A DNA stretch of 64,000 nucleotides. Origin: Aquilaria yunnanensis (lineage: Eukaryota; Streptophyta; Magnoliopsida; Malvales; Thymelaeaceae). Below the pieces are notes generated by a model. That model did not search any database and was not told the origin of the DNA. It saw only the letters and a program-made list of their open reading frames with translations. Position numbers and translations under genes: made by a program. Below are positions 21,624-34,185 of the stretch, one piece after another. The stretch spans positions 88,984,893-89,048,892 of the forward strand of contig CM077594.1 of assembly GCA_039654915.1 (NCBI GenBank), written 5' to 3'. Positions within the stretch are counted from its first letter, which is position 1, and every line of letters starts with the position of its first letter.

Positions 21624-23050
21624 TGACAGCCCTCGTAGGCCTGTTCAGGAATTGTATGGGAACATGTCTCATACTAGTCATAATTGGCTAATTGATTAAA
21701 AGTACACTAGTTAAAACCTTTATGCTTCTATTTAATTAACCAACTATGCAATCATTCATGAATAAATGTTTTGACTTAATCAATAAAATAAGGAAATAAT
21801 GTATAAAACATCACCATGGAATTTCATTAGAAACCGAGCATTAAAATTGTCAAAGCATATATAATAGATGTGAATAACTACACATAATCAATTGTGTTTG
21901 AGCATCCATACAAAGAAGACTATACTCACACCCAAGAGCGACTCTAGAGTCTAAATACTTAAACATGCTCATTGGATGCAAACTAGTGTAAAAAATTATA
22001 CACTGAATCTAAATTACTGAGATCCATAACTAGCTCCCACTTTAGGGTCATACCTAAAATGTGCGAGCTTGATAGTCCTCTCTTGAGCCACACTAGCCAC
22101 TTTTGGCCAAACAGAGCTATAGTTCGCATAATAACTTGACCAACAAATAAACCACAATTTTAGAATCATAAAGATTTAAACAACTAAGTACCTACTTATG
22201 AGCTTAGCTCAACAACTCTCAATAGTTGTCGGCTCTACAGAATCAATATCTGCACAACAAACACTAAAGGAATGAGGGTTAACCATTCTTATTAAGGGAT
22301 CCTTCAATCTGCAAAAAAAATCCTGAGGACACACATACATATTTAACTATTGTGACCTCAAAACAATATGAGGCTAAACTCAATGTGCACTAGTTTCAAT
22401 CCTTTGGGACTTGTCCTTTACTTAGTCCTCACACGAATGTCACCTTATGCCTAGCGAGTTCTGGCCTGTATTTTTCTTCTAGCAAGTCTTGGCTTGTCGA
22501 CCTAGTGAGCTTAGCTCACCATTTAACTTTTCCTTAATTGTTGTACATGTGAACATAATGAATGCATCTTGCTTGAATTACAAGAACTCACTAGGTGTAC
22601 TAAGCCTACACATAGTACCTCAAGTCCTTAAATTTGCCTAGGCCACTAGTGTGCTAGGCTTTTACCTCTAATTCCTACCAAAAGTGCACTAGGTTTTCAC
22701 TTGTGCCTCAAGTAAATTTGCTTAGGCTACAAGTGCACTAAATTTTCACTCACGGTGCTCACTTATCCACCATTACTTGGTTCACCCTAGTGGAGTAACG
22801 ATTGCCATGGTTGGACTTATAATCACTAGGTTCCATGGAACCCACCTAGGTACACTAGGGTTCCTATATTATGACCTTGAATCTGAAGGCCTGGCTAGGC
22901 TCTTGATAGTGTTGAACCCTACACACGAATTAATGGTGTGCTATTGTAACCAGTTAAACTAATTTCCTCCATGGTTATATTTGTAATCCAAAAATCTTGA
23001 GGAAACTCCTAGCTTATAGTAGAGTTCTGGAAATTCCAATGCACTACCGG
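21624..23050 (-). mobile_element. antisense Tekay-like LTR, 3' half (split by the next element)
   Basis: Read on the minus strand, this stretch follows the second half of the LTR at 23,051-25,436 block by block, with clear divergence. It shares GGGAGCTAGTTATGGATCTC (compare GGGAGTTAGATAAGAGGATC), a GACTCTAGAGTCGCTCTTGG block and the terminal GGCTGTCA. The other half continues at 38,072 to about 39,290. It is therefore an older related LTR, possibly a solo LTR, into which the chromovirus at 23,051-38,066 inserted. Confidence 0.65.
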
Positions 23051-25436
23051 TGTTACGGCCCTCTTAGTGGAAAACTCAACTGAGGGAGGTAAAATTTATT
23101 AAATTCATGGTTTAATACCATATTTGAAGTTAACTAAGCAAGATTAAACATTTTAGACAAGCTCACTAAGTGTCGAAGAGTTATGGCACCAAAAAGAGGT
23201 TTGGGGCAAAATGGTAATTTTTGTGTCTGAAAGTGTTGGGCCGTGTCTTGAGAGTTAAAAATGAGGTTTTATAACATAAATTTTAACTTTACCCAAACTT
23301 AGTTGAGATAAACAAGATTTTACCAAGGTTGACTTAGGCAACCTAAAAAAACCATAGGGGTTATTTGTAACTTTTTTAATACTTTGGTCGCTTGGTTTTA
23401 AAAAGGGGTATAAAACTTGGTAAAGGTGAAGGATGACTGCCATTCCATCTTTAAACCCGATTTCATCCTTCCCTCTACCATTTTTTTATGAATTCATGCC
23501 TAAAATCAAGTATTCTTGGTGAAATTTGAAGCTACCAAGGATTTATATGCAAAAGGGAGCTTGATTCAAAAGGAATTTTATGTTTTTTAAGCTTGGAATC
23601 ACGTTTCCACCCACCCCTATTTTTGATACGAGGTAACAAGTTTGTTCTTGGTGATTTATTGTTTATTAGTTGTTTAGAAGCTTGGGTTTTGGTTAAAAGT
23701 TAATAATTTGGTGTTATATGTCTTTGATTACTTGGAACTTAGGAAGAACTTGTGGAACTTGGTTTGTGTGGAAGAATAGCTTCAATCTTGCTTGTGGCTT
23801 GAATTTGAGGTAAGGGAGATATATTTTCAAGCTTAATTAATACTATTGGAATGAGTTTGTTTGATGAATGTAAGCAATTCTAGCAATAACATTAGTTTTT
23901 GGGCAAGGTTAGTTAATGGTGGACTATAAGGTTTGTGATGATTGGAATGATGCTTAAATGCATCATAGGATGACTTGTGATAGTTGGTTGTGATCTATGC
24001 AACTTGTTTTATATGTATGTAAAGTTTGGAGGTTAACTAAATATGTTTGATATGTTTGGTAAGTGTCCGAAGTTCATAGCAGCAAAACTTGAAGTTTTAT
24101 TAGTTTTCGCAATATTGGCGACGCGTCGCCAATAAACACTAATTTCCACAACGTGTCATCATTACCATAAAAATTGACAGCTCGTTAGCATGGTAACTGA
24201 AAATTTTAAATTTTGCTAGGAAGGTCGAGGGGAGGCCTAAGGTGTTCTTGGGGTACCTTGATGTCTAATCATCCTGGGGGTACTCTGAGTCTTCCAAAAC
24301 TCCTCCAAGACCTAAAAGTTTTTTTTTGAATTTATGTAGCTTATGGTTACTTCCACCATAAGCAAGGAAATTAGTTTTCAATGGATCATAACTAGGTATC
24401 ACTAGGTTAGGTAAAGAGGTTTAGTACCCTTGGCGACCTAGCCGTGCAATAAGGCATGAGGTTGCAAGGTGAGACCTTAGTGCACCTACTCTACAAGGTC
24501 TTTATGGCCTAGGGTAAAATAGTCCCACCATAGTGCCCCTGTACAACATAAGGGAGAGCTCCAATTGGTGATTTATCACTAGTTACACTAGCAAGCTAAG
24601 CTTGCTAGAGGACAAGGCTATGCCTTGTGGTTCAAGGACTAGGTAGAGGACAAGTCCCAAGGGACTGAAATGTATGCACATAGGTTAAGCCTCACGCTGT
24701 ACGAGCTCAAAACAGATTACATATGATAATATATGTGTTGCCTTTAGCATTTTGCTTGCAAGTGAAGTTCTTACTGAGAATTACAAATATTCTCACTCCC
24801 TTATCTTATGTTGTGCAGTTTCTGACCGTATGGAGCTCGATAACTGCTAAGGGTTGTCGTGATAGTCTTTTGTCGCAGGTATATTGTTATGGGGATCTTG
24901 ATGATTCTAGTTTTCTTTGTTATTTTTTGGTGAAGTAACAGTACTAACTATAGTATTTTCTTGGCCACAAAGAGTAGTAGTACATGGAAAGACTTTTACA
25001 ACTCGCCATTGGGACTCATATTCAAGGTGGGAGTTAGATAAGAGGATCTCAGTAGAAGCTGTCTATGCTTAGTTACCTCCCATATCTATGTTTAGAGCTT
25101 TAGACTCAAGGGTTGCTCTTGGATGAGGGTCATTAGTCTACTTTTATTGAATGCCCTTACATGGTTATTATGTGTAGTAATGATAATACAAATTTTGATT
25201 ATGTGTGCTTTGACTATTTGAACTTGATTTCTATGAAAAGAGCTTTGGCCAAGGAAATGTTTTACGGTTTCTATGTACTCAAGTCAAAGCTGAATGAGCA
25301 TACATCTTGAATTTTCTAGGTTAATCAACTATTTTCATGAAGCTTTAATTTGTGCACATATATAATTAGCCAATTACAACCACCGTGAGATTTGTTCTCA
25401 CAGGCTTCCTAAGCAAAGCCAAGGGCGGCTATGTCA
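23051..25436 (+). repeat. left LTR of the chromovirus, 2386 bp
   Basis: It starts TGTTACGGCC and ends GGCTATGTCA directly before GTT and the primer-binding site. It aligns over its whole length with 30,248-31,926 plus about 37,321-38,066. Confidence 0.92.
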
Positions 25437-25439
25437 GTT

Positions 25440-25452
25440 TGGTATTAGAGCC
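25440..25452 (+). other. primer-binding site (initiator tRNA-Met type)
   Basis: TGGTATTAGAGCC, three bases after the LTR, matches the usual TGGTATCAGAGC complement of initiator tRNA-Met with one C-to-T change. Confidence 0.85.
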
Positions 25453-25566
25453 AGGTTCATAGACATTGGAGGCTAGGATTGAGATCTCATTTAAAGTCCA
25501 AATGCTAGGATAATTAGTACTAACCAACACTTATGGAATGTCGTCTGGCTTTGGTTACAGGTTGCT

Positions 25567-26760
25567 ATGGTTGACACAAGGTCAGGAGCTTCCGGAAGAG
25601 CTAGGGAACCTGGTGAAGGTTCTAGTGATCCAGTTGTGGCAAGGTTAGATGAGATATCCAGAGTGCTTCAAGGGATGACACAGACCTTGGTGCAAGTGGC
25701 ACAAGGCATGACCACTATCATCAATGAATTATTTCAAGACCAAGAGAATAGAGGGGTTGCACAGGAGGATGATGACCAAGGGGATTATCCACCCTAAGGT
25801 CATGATAGGTACACTGATCGTCGGCAAATGCCTAAGGCTCATGAAAGTCAAGACCGTGTTTATGAGCATGGGGAGGAGCAGGAAGTTATTGAAGCTCGAA
25901 GGGGCGGAGAAACCCCACATCAGATGAGATTGCTTGAGAAATTCAAGATGATTGACCCACCAAGTTTTGATGGGTTTGGTGACCTTGTGAAGGCAGAGGA
26001 TTGGTTGAATAGGATGAATCAACTCTTTACTTGCGGAGGTTATGAGTCGGAGCGGAGAATGGCCTTAGTACTTTTTTTTTTAGAAGGAGGGCTAGCTTAT
26101 GGTGGGATGAAGTTCTAGAAATGCTAAAGAAAAGTAATGGAAATCGACCAGAGCATAAGAGAAAGGTACTCAAGTTGTCAGACTTCGAGAAGACGTTTCA
26201 ACAAGAGTATATTAGTGAGGTAGCTCAAGAATAAATGAGGATTCAGTTTGAAAATCTCACCTAATGAGAGATGTCTGTAAGAGACTATGAGCAGCGCTAC
26301 AACTTGCTCATTCGGTATGCTCCATACATGGCTAAAAATGATGAGCTCAAGGCCAAAAAATTCATCCAAGGCCTTAAGCCTGTGCTTCGGAGATGCATGG
26401 AAATGGTGGACATTCGGAGCTATCACCAAATGGTTCAAAAAGCATTAGCTCTGGAGAGGGAGTTTGAAGACTCAAAGATTCAAAGTAAGAAGGTAGAGGT
26501 TGGGCCATCCAACCTAGGAAAGAATGCTGGAAAATGTCCAGTGGAAAGAAAGGTGGTCGAGACTTAATGGTCAGCCAAGAGGAAGAAAAGGGGCTTATAC
26601 CCTAAGTGTAGAATATTTCGTGGCTCTAAGCCATGTACTTTGGGAACTAACATTTGCAACAATTATGGACAAAGTGATCATTGGGCTAGGAAATGCCCAC
26701 AAGCCTGACCCTTGCCGGGTCCGCTTAGGAATCTGCCCCTTACACTCCTTGCCATAGGAA
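25567..26760 (+). pseudogene. gag: chromovirus gag remnant
   Basis: It starts at ATG 25,567 (MVDTRSGAS...) and continues in pieces at 25,828-26,118 and 26,271-26,567, with stops and frame changes between. A gag core is clear (FKMIDPPSFDGFGD..KAEDWLN and the VRDYEQRYNLLIRYAP region). A CCHC knuckle lies near 26,655-26,700, in which the second Cys codon reads TAT (Tyr). Cannot form a functional capsid protein. Confidence 0.82.
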
Positions 26761-26771
26761 ATTGACCTGGT

Positions 26772-26987
26772 GTGGCCACAACAGTAATTGAGCCGAGGGT
26801 TTTCACCTTGGCTAGTCAAGTGATTAAAGAGCAAATAGCCGTTCGAGGTAACTTTACATTCCAAAATGGTACTGTTAGAGTACTATTTGATACTGGTGCT
26901 ACTCTTTTTATGAGATCGTCTACCTTGGTAGATAGATTGAAATTGCAGCGTGATATCTCCAATAAGTTGAAACTCATTAGAATTTAA
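26772..26987 (+). pseudogene. chromovirus aspartic protease remnant
   Basis: The open stretch contains VRVLFDTGATLFM, with the DTGA active-site motif of retroelement proteases at about 26,889-26,900. It is cut by a stop at 26,985-26,987. Related sequence (NLVLGMDWLSKYKA-like) continues to about 27,130 in broken frame. Confidence 0.75.
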
Positions 26988-27185
26988 TGGAGTTTTATTA
27001 TGGCCAACAAGTTAGTTAGTAAGTCTCCTTTGCAGTTAGGCAACCATGACTTCGCTTGTGAATTATGGGTTATAGAATTAAGGTCATATAACCTAGTGTT
27101 GGGAATGGATTGGCTAAGTAAGTATAAGGCATAAATTGATTGTGCTAATCACTTAGTCGATGTTACTAATGCTCAGGGAGCTAGA

Positions 27186-28640
27186 GTGATTTGCGCAAGA
27201 GGCTTAGCAACTAGTTTTAGAAGTTTGCACCTTAGACTTATAGATTCCATCCTCATAGTCGATGAAGAAGTGTTTTCTACCTTGAATGGGGTGGCCATAG
27301 AAGGTGAACTTAAGGAAATTTCTATAGCCAATCAATTTCCTGAGGTGTTCCTAGTGGATTTGCCTGGGTTACCACCCAAATGGGACACCGAGTTTTCCAT
27401 TCACGTACAGCTTGGAGTAGAACCAATTTCAATACATCCTTATCGAATATCAGCTCCTAAAATGGATGAGCTAAAGAAGCAGTTGGAGGAACTGCTAGAG
27501 AAAGGCTTTATAATGCCTAGTGTGTCACCGTGGGGAGCCCTAGTGTTGTTTGTAAAGAAAAATGATGGAACTTTGAGACTGTGCATTGACTACAAAAAGT
27601 TGAATGTAGTAACAGTCAAGAATAAGTATCCGCTTCCTAGGATCGATGATATGTTTGATAGGCTGAGGGGAGTGAAGGTGTTCTCCAGGATTGACCTCCG
27701 GTCTGGATACTTCCAGATCAAAGTTAAGGAGGAAGATATCCCAAAGACCGCCTTCAAGACAAGATACAGGCACTACGAGTATATAGTTATGCCATTTGGT
27801 GTGACCAACGCCCCAACAGTATTCATGGAAGCCATGAATAGGATCTTCAAATCATTTTTGGATCAGTTTGTTAAAGTCTTCATTGGTGATATTTTGGTAT
27901 ATTCACTGTCTACCCAGGAGCATGAGAAGCACCTTAGAACAGTTTTGCAAGTATTAAAGGATAATCAATACTATGCAAAGTTGTCTAAGTGTGAGTTTTG
28001 GTCCAAAAGGATATAGTTTTCAGGGTATATCATTAGTTTCCAAGGGTTGTCAGTTGACCTAGAGAAGGTTCAGACAGTAGTCGAGTGGAAGAGGCCAACT
28101 ACAATTATAGAGATTAGGAGCTTCTTGGGCTTGGTAGGCTACTACAGGAGGTTCATAGAAAAATTTTCTATCATAGCAACACCATTGACAACCTTGACCA
28201 AGAAGGCTCAAAAGTTTGATTGGACACCGAAGTGCGAGGAGGCTTACATGGAGTCGAAGAAGAGGTTGACAAGTGCACCGATACTCATTCTGCTAAACTC
28301 AAACAAGGCTTTTACAGTATACACAAATGCATCAGGATCTGGTTTGGGGTATGTACTAATGTAGGAGAATCAAGTGATTGCCTTTGGCTCAAGGTAGTTG
28401 AGGCCTAACGAGTTGAACTACCCAATTCATGACCTTGAATTAGTGGGAATAGTCTACGCGCTCAAACTATGGAGGCATTACTTGATGGGAAAATCGTTTA
28501 GGATTTTTAGTGACCATAAAAGTTTGAAATACTTGTTCACTCAAAAGGTGTTGAACATGAGGCAACGTTGATAGATTGAGTACATAAAGCATTATGATTA
28601 CTCAATTGAGTATTGTGCGGGGAAAAGAAATGTGGTGGCA
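27186..28640 (+). pseudogene. chromovirus reverse transcriptase and RNase H remnant
   Basis: The RT palm and fingers are well kept ([38 protein letters not shown]), but the catalytic VFIDD reads VFIGD at about 27,877-27,891, so one metal-binding Asp is lost. A stop at 28,014-28,016 and further stops near 28,362, 28,396 and 28,571 break the connection and RNase H regions (28,047-28,364 and on to the VVADALS block at 28,631). Inactive. Confidence 0.88.
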
Positions 28641-29770
28641 GATGCTCTTAGTTGGAAGTACACAGGAGTGGTCATATCCAAGGATCAGGTTACAAGTTCC
28701 TTAGGAAGAATATTGGGGGATTGTTTCTCCACCTCACATGAGTTTTGGCAATACCAAGAAAGGTCCCTAGTCTACAATTGGAGATTTAGTCAGCCTAGTT
28801 GGCTAAGGTCAAGGAGGCTCAACGTAAGGATCCATTATTGAAGAAGATTTCAGGAGATAAGACACTTGGTGTCATGAGGAAGGAGTTTCGATACAAAGAT
28901 GACATATTACACTATGGGGATCAACTCTATGTGCCAAATGTAGATGGACTTAGGCAGCAAGTCTTGCAAGAGGCACATAGTAGTAGAGTAAGTATCCATC
29001 CTGGTGTTAGTAAGATGTACCATGATATGGAGACACACTTTTGGTGGCCGAGACTCAAGAGGGATGTAGTTGAACACGTAGCTAAATGTTTGACATGCCA
29101 AATGGTAAAAGCTGAGCATCAGAAGTCGATAAGTGCTCTCCAAAGTCTACCTCTACGGAGAGGAAGTGGGGATCCATCATGATGGACTTCCTAGTTGGGT
29201 TGCCAAATACCCGGAATCAACACGATGCAATATGGGTAGTGGTCGATAGGTTGACTAAATCGGTGCACTTCATACCCATAAAGATTACCTATAAATTGGA
29301 GAGGTTAGCTTAGTTGTATATTAATGAGATTATAAGGCTACATGGCATACTAAATCAGATCATATCTGATAGGGATCCCTAGTTTATATCAAGGTTTTGG
29401 AATGCTTTCCAAGAGGCATTAGAAAGTAAGGTTAGTCTTAGTACTCCTTTCATTCTCAGACTGACAGGTAGTCTAAGAGAGTTATACAAACCTTAGAAGA
29501 CATATTACGTATGTATGCCATAGACTTGGAAGGTGATTGAGATCAACACTTGCCATTTGTTGAGTTTGCTTACAATAATAGTCACCAAACTGTTATAGGT
29601 ATAGCACCATCCGAAGCTTTGTATGATAGGCTATGCATGATGCCTCATTGTTGGGCTGACCCTATAGATAGGGTAATCATTGGTCCTGAGATCGTAGCTA
29701 ACATCATAGCTAAAGTTAGATTGATCCAGAAATGAATTAGAGCAAGAAATGACCGATAGACTAAGTATAC
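28640..29770 (+). pseudogene. chromovirus integrase remnant
   Basis: The HHCC zinc finger is intact in the frame 28,799-29,182 (HPGVSKMYHDMETHFWWP..CLTCQ). After a frameshift near 29,150 the core continues as MMDFLVGLP and ISDRDP. The third catalytic residue (Glu of the usual QSER block) is AAG (Lys) near 29,480, next to a stop. A later piece, 29,550-29,735, holds FVEFAYNNSHQ. Inactive. Confidence 0.82.
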
Positions 29771-29774
29771 ATAT

Positions 29775-30203
29775 TTGAGGAAACGAGATATAAGTTTTGA
29801 AGTTGGCGATAAAATACTTTTCAAAGTAGCTCCTATGAAGGGAGTAGCTCGGTTTGGGCAGAAGGGTAAGCTGGCCCCTAGGTATATTGGACCCTATCAG
29901 ATCTTGGAAAAAGTAGAGAAAGCTGCATATCGGTTGGCGTTACCACCTCACTTGTTCCAAGTGCACAACGTGTTTCACGTTAGTCTATTGAGGAAGTGCA
30001 TAGTTGATCTGGGACAAGTAATTAACCCATCAGTAGTTCCCATCCAGGAGAAACCTGTTAAAATCCTTGATAGGCAAGTTAGGAAACTCCGAACCAAGTG
30101 GATTCCAATGGTTAAGATCCTTTGGTCAAACCATAGTGAGGAGAAAGCTAATTGGGAGATGGAGCAAGATATGCTGAAAAGGTTTCCTAGTGATTTTCCT
30201 TAG
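29775..30203 (+). pseudogene. chromovirus integrase C-terminus with chromodomain
   Basis: This open stretch follows a broken integrase. It contains the GPY/F-type module (GKLAPRYIGPYQILEKV, residues 34-50 of the piece), then the HNVFHVSLLRK block. The end resembles a chromodomain (ILDRQVRKLR..IPMVKILWSNHSEEKANWEME). A chromodomain here defines chromoviruses and is thought to direct insertion to marked chromatin. The start is only the first in-frame Met. Confidence 0.85.
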
Positions 30204-30231
30204 TTGCAGCGAAATTTGGAGGACCAAATTT

Positions 30232-30247
30232 CAGAAGAAGGGGAGAA
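30232..30247 (+). other. chromovirus polypurine tract
   Basis: AGAAGAAGGGGAGAA lies directly before the right LTR start at 30,248. Confidence 0.85.
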
Positions 30248-31926
30248 TGTTACAGCCCTCCTAGTGGAAAACTCAGCTAAGGGAGGTAAAATTTATTAAA
30301 TTCATGGTTTAATTCTTTATTTCAAGTTAACTAAGCAAAATTAAGCATTTTAGACAAGCTCACTAAGTGCCAAGGAGTTATGACACCAAAAAGAGGTCAG
30401 GAGTATAGTAATTTTTGTGTCAGGAAGTGTCGGGCCATGTCCCGAGATTTAAAAATGAGGTTTTATAACATAAATTTTAACTTTAACCTAAACTTAGTTG
30501 AAATAAATAAGATTTGACAAAGGTTGACTAAGGCAACCTTAAAAATGGGGGGGGTTTATTTGTGACTTTTTCAATACTTTGGTGGCTTGGTTTTAAAAAG
30601 GAATATAAAACTTGGTAAATGTGAGGGATGGTTGCCATTCCATCTTCAAACCCGAGTTCATCCTTCCCTCTACCATTTTTTTATGAATTCATGCCCAAAA
30701 TCAAGTGTTCTTGGTGAAATTTGAAGCTATAAAGGGCTTATATGCTAAAGGGAGCTTGATTCAAGAGAAATTTTATGTTTTTGAAGCTTGGAATCACATT
30801 TCCAGCCACCTCCTATTTTTGATATAAGGTAACAAGTGTGTTCTTGGTGATTTATTGTTTATTAGTTGTTTGGAAGCTTGGGTTTTGGTTAAGAGTTAGT
30901 AATTTAGTGTTATATGTCTTTGATTACTTGGAACTTAGGAAGAACTTTTGGAACTTGGTTTGTGTGGAAGAGTAGCTTCAATCTTGCTTGTGGCTTGAAT
31001 TTAAGGTAAGAGACATATATTTTCAAGCTTAATTGATATTATTGGAATGGGTTTGCTTGATAAATGCAAGTAATTCTAGCAATAGAATTAGTTTTTGGGC
31101 AAGGTTAGTTAATGGTGGACTCTGAGGTTTGTGATGATTGGAATGATGCTTAAATGCATCATAGGATGACTTGTGATAGTTGGTTGTGATCTATACAACT
31201 TGTTTTACATGTATGTGAAGTTTGGATGCTAACCAAGCATGTTTGATATGTTTGGTAAGTGTCCAAAGTTCATACTAGTAAAACCTGAAGTTTTCTTGGT
31301 TTTCACAATATTAGCGATGCGTCGCCAATTGACACCAATTCCCATGACGTATTGTCATTACCACGAAAATTGGCTGCTCGTTACCAACTATGAAGACGTG
31401 TTGCCACAGGCATGGTAACTGAAAATTTCAAATTTTACTAAAAAGTTCAAGGGGAGGCCTAACGGGGTTCTTAGGGTATCATGTTGTCTAATCATGCCGG
31501 GGGTACTCTGAGTCTTCCAAAACTCCTCCAAGACCTAGAAGTTTTCCTGAATTTATGTAGCTTATGGTTACCTCCACCATAATCAAGGAAATTAGTTTTA
31601 AATGGATCACAACTAGGTATCACTAGATTAGGTGAAAAGGGTTCAGTTCCCTTGGCGACCTAGCCGTGCAATAAGCCACGAGGTTGCAAGGTGAGACCTT
31701 AATGTACCTAGTCTTCAAGGTCTTTATGGCCTAGGCTACAATAGTCCCACCATAGTACCCCTGTACAACGTAAGGGAGAGCTTCAACTGGTGATTTATCA
31801 CTAGTTAGACTGGCAAGCTAAGCTTACTAGAGGACAAGGCAATGCCTTGTAGTTCAAGGATTAGGTAGAGGATAAGTCCCAAGGGACTGAAATGTATGCA
31901 CATAGGTTTAGCCTCACGCTGTACAA
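30248..31926 (+). repeat. right LTR of the chromovirus, first part
   Basis: It aligns with 23,051-24,702 and breaks off at GCTGTAC (31,926), exactly where the left LTR continues with GAGCTCAAAACAG. The rest of this LTR resumes near 37,321. Confidence 0.9.
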
Positions 31927-33160
31927 ATTAGATTTGTCTATGGTGAACCCTTAAATATATAGGTTTCTTTTTCATTCGGGCCTTTTTTATCTTCATTTTT
32001 TTTGTATACATTTTAGCAGTGCAACATTCCACAATAAAAGTGTTTTTTTGATATATACTCTTCTCTTCGATCAATAATCTAAAATTTTATAAACAGTGTC
32101 AAAAGATAAAATTTTATACAATTTGTGGTAATGCACAAATTATACTAAAAAAAAGTGTTAACGATTAATTTTTTTGTAATGTTTTATATAATTATCTTAA
32201 TTTAAACATGTTTTTTACTATTTAGACTTCTTTACACTGTAAAAGAGAGTTTTTAAAGGAAAAGGCCTAAGGTGTCTTGAATCGGGTTCGAGGATATGGC
32301 TAGGCAATGCCCCTTTTATTCCACCTGAGGTTATGAGGCTTAATTTAAACATTTTATAATTATTTATTACCAAATTCATATTCTATTGTTACTATGAACT
32401 GTATAAAAATAAAAATAATAAGTAATATTAGTAGAACATTTTGTTTATTTGAACATGATTTCTTATGAAATTAATTGACAAAACATGATTATTAAAGTGT
32501 ATAATCATGCATATCTTTTTATTTGAACTATCATATATATATATATGAAGACATGTAGTATTGTCACTTTACTTGTAAAGTGTTACTTCCTTGAATAACA
32601 TTTTTATCTATTATTTTATGTAAAATTTTTATTATGTTATTTATTATTTCTAACTATTTGCTTCTCATGGCAACGTCAGGCATTTAAATTATTTTTTTAG
32701 TATCCATATACTTCCTATGTTAAATTCAATCATATATTCTTTACAATTTACCCCTAAGATAATGCCGGGTATTAAAACTAGTTATAATTTATGTTGGAGC
32801 GCTAGGATTTGAATTTTCAGTTGTTCCCTAAATTAATATGAAACAGACTATGTTAAAATATAAATAAAACAAACTTTTTGCCTAAAGACAACCGGTCGGC
32901 CATAAATAACAACTATGTAATCTTGGAATTACAACTTTAAATCCAACAATCTTTTAGTTTTTTGGAAAAATTCATAGCTAGGCACGCAATAATATGGCTA
33001 AGTTTTTTTAACTTTGTCTTCCAGATTTTTAATATTGAAATATATAAAAAGAAAAATCTTGAAGTAAGAGTGAAGCAACATTCAAAACATCAGCAAGTAA
33101 CATGTCTATCATAAAAATGTAAAAAAAAAATAATATATTTAGTGCGAATAAGTTTATGTT

Positions 33161-33162
<2 letters not shown>

Positions 33163-33208
<46 letters not shown>
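33163..33208. repeat. (TA)n microsatellite
   Basis: A run of about 23 TA units. Confidence 0.95.
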
Positions 33209-33210
<2 letters not shown>

Positions 33211-33534
33211 CTAGGATTTTTGTAACCTAAAAATATCAAATTTAAATTAATTAGGAGATACATGATAATAAAAATCTAAAAAATTGAGCAAGTAACATTT
33301 GCAATTTACGGACAAGTAAGATGACAAGCAATATGTATAACACATGTATTGGTTTGTTCGTTTCAGATTAAATTTTAATTACATTATTACGTATATTATT
33401 ATTACAGAGATTATTTGTTCAAATTCCTAATAAATGGCAACCTTGTTATTCAGGGTCTAAGTGAAGGATTGTTCAAACATTGTGATAGCGAGCATTGAGA
33501 TATCCGACGCTCATTATGACAAACCAAAATTTAG

Positions 33535-34135
33535 AAAATAGCAACAATATTGTCACAATATGTGTACTTTACATGCAAGTATTTACAAGGAATATATGAG
33601 CCTATTTACATGTATATAATATATTTATATACACTTGGCTCACTTAGGGCTTAGTTGATTACAACAAAATAGCAACAAAAATGTCCCAATATGTGTAATT
33701 TACATGATGGTATTTACAATGAATAGATGGGCCCATTTATACGTACATAATATATTTATGGGTTAACTACAATTTGCCCTCTGAGGTTTAGGTAAATTAC
33801 ATTTTATCCCCAACTATTTCAGAAATATACACTTTTCACCCTTATTTTTTAATACAATCTGATAGTAATTTCTGAAATCTTAATTTAGACATTATGGTAG
33901 CTATCTTCCTATAATTTCAATTTGTATAATATATATTTTTTTTTACAGTTAATTGATATTTTAAAATATCAGTTTTTTCTTTTTGTATTTCTTTTAGTTT
34001 TATAAAATAGTATCGTTTAAATTTCAATTAATTATAAAAAATAGTAAAGTATAATTTCATCTAAACCTATGGAGGTAAATTGTAATTAACCCTATATTTA
34101 TATGTGCTTGGCTTATATAGGGCTTAAACAATTAT
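33535..34135. repeat. about 125-bp tandem duplication, second copy split by a MITE
   Basis: Copy 1 (about 33,535-33,660) reads TAGCAACAATATTGTC...ATGTGTACTTTACATG...CTTAGGGCTTAGTTGATTAC. Copy 2 starts near 33,667 and finishes after the MITE at about 34,135 (ATAGGGCTTAAACAATTA). Copy 1 therefore shows the empty insertion site. Confidence 0.85.
33760..34092. mobile_element. Mutator-like MITE, 333 bp
   Basis: The terminal inverted repeats are about 31 bp (GGGTTAACTACAATTTGCC..., and inverted GGGTTAATTACAATTTACC...). The 9-bp target duplication TATATTTAT is perfect at 33,751-33,759 and 34,093-34,101. There is no coding sequence. The neighbouring tandem copy at about 33,620-33,640 carries the undisturbed target. 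It ends 93 bp before the start codon of the defensin-like gene. Confidence 0.95.
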
Positions 34136-34185
34136 AACTTATCATTATCAAGTTTAGTGAATCGACGATTGCAGAAAGGGGCAAC

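Noticed and set aside
32270..32340. tRNA-like B-box (GGGTTCGAGGAT)
   Set aside because: No A-box and no cloverleaf can be drawn around it.
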